In this document: in pieces, positions 61,023 to 64,000 of the stretch
Layout: every line of letters begins with the position of its first letter
Numbering within the stretch: position 1 is the stretch's first letter
Assembly (NCBI GenBank): GCA_033721235.1
Contig: JAWWAY010000001.1
Location: forward strand, 186,001 to 250,000
DNA from: UBA5078 sp033721235
GTDB lineage: Bacteria > Pseudomonadota > Gammaproteobacteria > Pseudomonadales > Pseudohongiellaceae
DNA: 64,000 bases
Direction of reading: 5' to 3'
Made by a program: the position numbers and the translations under genes
Notes under the pieces: model-generated
What the model was told of the DNA's origin: nothing
Databases searched by the model: none
Seen by the model: only the letters and a program-made list of their open reading frames with translations

Positions 61023-62456
61023 TTAGGCGGTAATAATCTTACAGGAGTTGGTGCCGCCGATTTTCTCCATTACATCACCATAGGTCATAATGAATTGATC
61101 GCCTTTCTCCAGAATGCCTTGTTCTAACAAGATGGCTACAACATCATTTTTAAGTTGCCCTGGGTCACTGCCTTTTGAATCAAAAAACACGGGCTTCACT
61201 CCACGATATAACGCCATTTTATTGAGTGTTTTTTCGTATCTAGACATGGCGTAGATGGATAGGGAAGAGGTCAAACGTGACATCAACAAGGGGGTGCTAC
61301 CACTCTCGGTTAATGCCACAATGGCCTTGATTGTTTTTAGGTGGTTAGCGGCATAAACTGCACTTAGCGCAACCGTTTCACTGACAGAGCTAAATGTTTG
61401 ATCGATTCTGTGCTTGGACATAGTCACGCTGGGATGAGTTTCGGCTCCGGCGCAGACGCGAGCCATGGCTTCCACCGTTTCAACTGGAAATTCACCCGCA
61501 GCTGTTTCGGCAGACAACATAACAGCATCCGTGCCATCTAACACCGCATTGGCCACGTCCATGACTTCCGCACGCGTAGGCATCGGGCTGCTAATCATTG
61601 ACTCCATCATTTGTGTGGCGGTAATGACGACTTTATTCAGTTGCCTAGAACGAGTGATGAGTTTTTTCTGTACTCCCACTAGTTCGGCATCACCAATTTC
61701 AACGCCTAGATCTCCTCTAGCTACCATCACCGCATCTGAAGCTTTTATGATGTCATCGATGGCCTCATTAGAGGCTACGGTTTCTGCACGTTCTACTTTT
61801 GCACATATTAGGGCATGGCAACCTGCTTCTTCGGCAAGTTGGCGCGCATAGCGTAAATCCTCACCTGAACGAGGAAAAGACACTGCTAGATAGTCCACAC
61901 CAATCTTGGCGGCAGTAACGATATCCTCTTTGTCTTTGTCCGTCAGGGCTTGGGCAGACAAACCGCCACCTTGTCGATTGATGCCCTTGTTATTGGACAA
62001 TTTACCGGCAACAGTCACTTTGGTGTGAACTTTATTACCTTCTACACTAGTCACCTGAAGTTGAATACGGCCATCATCAAGGAGTAGCACATCACCCTTG
62101 TGAACATCTTGAGGGAGAGCTTTGTAGTCAATGCCGACGGCGTGCTGGTCTCCGTCATCACGTGCCATATCCCCATCGAGTATGAAGTGATCACCAATCT
62201 TCAAAATAATTGAACCAGCGACGAATTTTGCTATTCGAATTTTTGGCCCTTGTAAGTCGCCTAAAATGGCCACGTATTGACCGAGCTTTTTCGCTGCAGC
62301 ACGAACTTTATTCGCGCGGCTAATATGATCTTCTGCTGTTCCATGAGAGAAGTTCATGCGAACCACATTGCTTCCAGCTCTAATAATCGCTTCAATCTGT
62401 TCTACTGTATCGGTGGATGGGCCTAGAGTAGCGAGTATTTTGGTGCGTCTTAACAT
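61023..62456 (-). CDS. pyk: Pyruvate kinase
   Basis: A 477-residue glycolytic enzyme converting phosphoenolpyruvate and ADP to pyruvate and ATP. It begins RRTKILATLGPSTD, has MNFSHGTAEDH, the metal and substrate region VMVARGDLGVEIG, and the active-site helix VVITATQMMESMI; the C-terminal domain ends NSCKIITA. The length fits the PykA type of gammaproteobacteria. It forms the core-genome right border of the accessory island. Confidence 0.97.
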   Translation of the reverse strand: MLRRTKILATLGPSTDTVEQIEAIIRAGSNVVRMNFSHGTAEDHISRANKVRAAAKKLGQYVAILGDLQGPKIRIAKFVAGSIILKIGDHFILDGDMARDDGDQHAVGIDYKALPQDVHKGDVLLLDDGRIQLQVTSVEGNKVHTKVTVAGKLSNNKGINRQGGGLSAQALTDKDKEDIVTAAKIGVDYLAVSFPRSGEDLRYARQLAEEAGCHALICAKVERAETVASNEAIDDIIKASDAVMVARGDLGVEIGDAELVGVQKKLITRSRQLNKVVITATQMMESMISSPMPTRAEVMDVANAVLDGTDAVMLSAETAAGEFPVETVEAMARVCAGAETHPSVTMSKHRIDQTFSSVSETVALSAVYAANHLKTIKAIVALTESGSTPLLMSRLTSSLSIYAMSRYEKTLNKMALYRGVKPVFFDSKGSDPGQLKNDVVAILLEQGILEKGDQFIMTYGDVMEKIGGTNSCKIITA

Positions 62457-62722
62457 GGTTTGAGTACTCCGTTGTTACAGCGTGTTTGCTAGATTTATGG
62501 CAGTGCAAATAGCGTAGCTTGATTAGTCTATAGTGCATTATCGATTTGCTCCTGGAATTTGGTATACCGAGATACTGTATATGCCAAGTGGGGCAAGAAA
62601 CGGAGCTATCTTCACATAGTGAGTGCAATCGCTTTTCTTGAGAATTAGTAGCTATTCTCCTCCTGCGACCTTTCGCACGGCTGGGTCAACGACCGCTAAG
62701 CATATCTTATGATCACCTAACT

Positions 62723-63061
62723 CTAGTGCAAAAAATCATTATCGTCAGGAAGTATATGGGGTTCCAGCTTTATGCTGAGTAGACGCCTACCGCTTAGCTC
62801 AATTGTTCCTTTATAACGTTCTTGGCCCGTTGAGGTGAACTCGAAACTGTATCGCCTATGTAGCTGGAGAGACCCGGATGGTCCGCGACGAGGCCATACG
62901 CTCTTGAGGACAATAATTTGATCCAAAAGTTGTAGATTTTCACGCTTACAGTATTCATGAAGATAGTGTAAGGCAATGCTTTTTATCTTATCCCCTTGCC
63001 ACCAAAAGCTTATGAGGCAGACAAATAATGCGGTCCAGACAATAGAGGAGAGCGTTAGCAT
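62723..63061 (-). CDS. DUF3301 family protein
   Basis: A 112-residue protein with an N-terminal membrane helix (about residues 4-20) followed by the DUF3301 signature WQGDKIKSIALHYLHEYC, LLDQIIVLKSVW, LQLHRRYSFEFTSTG and GTIELSGRRLLSI. The family is common in gammaproteobacteria and has no known function. ATG 63061 is used. It stands alone, 266 bases from pyk. Confidence 0.82.
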   Translation of the reverse strand: MLTLSSIVWTALFVCLISFWWQGDKIKSIALHYLHEYCKRENLQLLDQIIVLKSVWPRRGPSGSLQLHRRYSFEFTSTGQERYKGTIELSGRRLLSIKLEPHILPDDNDFLH

Positions 63062-63117
63062 AAACTTATGATTACCAAGAGTGTGGGAGCCTATTGTATC
63101 AGAGAGTTCGCAGAGAG

Positions 63118-63320
63118 TTTGGGGTCAGACCCCAAACCTGCTGGGGTCAGACCCCGCGTTCGTAGCTGTTTTTACGGGGTTGTAGCTTTCTAAGTTTTTC
63201 CCCAATTCTCCTCTAGCCCGCATGATTGCGTGCTTTTCGGGTCCCTGCGATTTGCGATCATGTCTAGTAGTTGCCGAAGTGCTTCGGGGTCAGACCCCGA
63301 TAATTTTGGGGTCTGACCCC
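63118..63320. repeat. Cluster of four GGGGTCAGACCCC palindromes
   Basis: GGGGTCAGACCCC occurs at 63121-63133, 63143-63155 and 63286-63298, and in inverted form GGGGTCTGACCCC at 63308-63320. The first is extended to a 19-base palindrome (63118-63136). The first pair and last pair are about 130 bases apart. They look like REP-type elements; no transposase is present. Confidence 0.8.
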
Positions 63321-63355
63321 GTTTGGGGTGCGTTTGAGGGGGAGTAGGGGGCGGC

Positions 63356-64000
63356 TTACTTAAACCAGCACAGTTGTTCTGTTGTGGCTAGGAGCTCTCC
63401 AGCGCTGCTCCACAGTCTTGCTTGAGATCCCATAGTGGCGTGCTCGGCACGTGTGCCTGTGACCTCTGACAGAACGTAATCATCGCCGATGCGTGCCATT
63501 TGCTCTGGTGTTGCATGAAAGTATACCGATAGAGTAAGTGTCGCAGAGGGGCGGGGTTCTTTGCCTATGTACCAAATGCGGGGCGGGTATACATCTGACA
63601 GGTAACATAGCTGTATGGCGTCAATGTCGCGTCCGGAACGCTCTTTTATCCACGAAATGGATTGGGTGTTTTCCTGTCCAAAAGGAGGGAAGCCTGCTAC
63701 CGGGCTTATTCTCATCTGTTGGCCGAACGTGCCAGGAGGCGCGAAGCGTGTATCTGCCTTTGGTGCAGGTACTTGTGGCATTGTCCATTCGTTGTGCTGG
63801 GTACTCTCGCGGCGCTTTGCCAGTATCACTGTGGCGTAGGCTTTTAGTTCAGATTGGTCTTCGTTGTAGATCTCAGAGCGCCAGTGCGTAATAGAGCGCC
63901 CACCACCCATAGGCTGTACGTGAATAGTGAGTTGCGAACCGGGCTCAATTCGATTGACATAGTTAACGGTAATGGAAGAGGGCGAGCCGCTTGAGCGCGT
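63356..64000 (-). CDS. Thioesterase family protein, hot-dog fold (5' end outside window)
   Basis: At least 214 residues in view, open to the right window edge. The visible N-terminal part has PSSITVNYVNRIEPGSQL, GGGRSITHWRSEI and the body has DIDAIQLCYLSDVYPPR, ATLTLSVYFHATPEQ and SQARLWSSAGELLATTEQLC, the double hot-dog pattern of acyl-CoA thioesterases related to TesB. It ends with WFK before TAA at 63356. The start codon lies beyond 64000. Substrate range cannot be read from sequence. Confidence 0.8.
   Translation of the reverse strand, partial: TRSSGSPSSITVNYVNRIEPGSQLTIHVQPMGGGRSITHWRSEIYNEDQSELKAYATVILAKRRESTQHNEWTMPQVPAPKADTRFAPPGTFGQQMRISPVAGFPPFGQENTQSISWIKERSGRDIDAIQLCYLSDVYPPRIWYIGKEPRPSATLTLSVYFHATPEQMARIGDDYVLSEVTGTRAEHATMGSQARLWSSAGELLATTEQLCWFK

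Overview
The window is a chromosomal segment of a gammaproteobacterium. Gene order and protein types point to a marine relative of Pseudomonas (Pseudomonadales/Cellvibrionales-like). The run rne / lolC-lolD-lolE / comEC / exbB-exbD / msbA / lpxK / ycaR / kdsB / ptp / murB, then gacA-uvrC-pgsA with tRNA-Gly, tRNA-Cys and tRNA-Leu, and the opening folC-dedD-cvpA-purF operon, are arrangements I know from Pseudomonas. No genus can be fixed from the sequence alone. Nearly all of the first 56 kb is dense housekeeping DNA.

Layout. 1-3963: folC (cut by the window edge), SPOR protein DedD, CvpA, PurF. 3990-15530: two MoxR/DUF58 modules pointing at each other. On the plus strand it is MoxR-DUF58-transglutaminase (TgpA type); on the minus strand it is MoxR-DUF58-DUF4381-BatA-BatB/C-BatD. 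A Sui1/YciH factor lies between them. 15778-24889: DUF2835, pyrD, glutaredoxin-like, TatD, branched-chain aminotransferase, topA, lexA (with a clear SOS box), nagZ and hpt. 25123-31327: a more lineage-specific stretch with an orphan Wzz/BY-kinase-like ATPase, a small Cys-rich protein, two lipoproteins, DUF1285, and a YfiR-like periplasmic protein beside a CHASE8-type chemoreceptor. 31528-36426: etfB-etfA, then rne on the other strand with a long hairpin-rich leader. 37330-53555: a small serine recombinase whose end overlaps lolC, followed by the lipoprotein-export, competence, LPS and cell-wall block, then gacA-uvrC-pgsA.

53810-60950: tRNA-Gly and tRNA-Cys, a minus-strand LbtU-like porin, tRNA-Leu, then an AT-rich accessory island. 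The island starts with a decayed copy of the 3' part of tRNA-Leu and repeated TGGTGTAC sites. It carries one tight four-gene operon: an unrecognised 420-residue protein with a possible winged helix, a PD-(D/E)XK nuclease-like protein, a soluble histidine-kinase-like protein with an N-terminal Cys cluster, and a stand-alone receiver-domain protein. It ends in short tandem repeats before pyk. I see no methyltransferase, integrase or transposase. This nuclease plus two-component cassette is the best candidate in the window for an undescribed (possibly anti-phage) system. The window closes with pyk, a DUF3301 protein, a cluster of GGGGTCAGACCCC palindromes and a thioesterase cut by the right edge.
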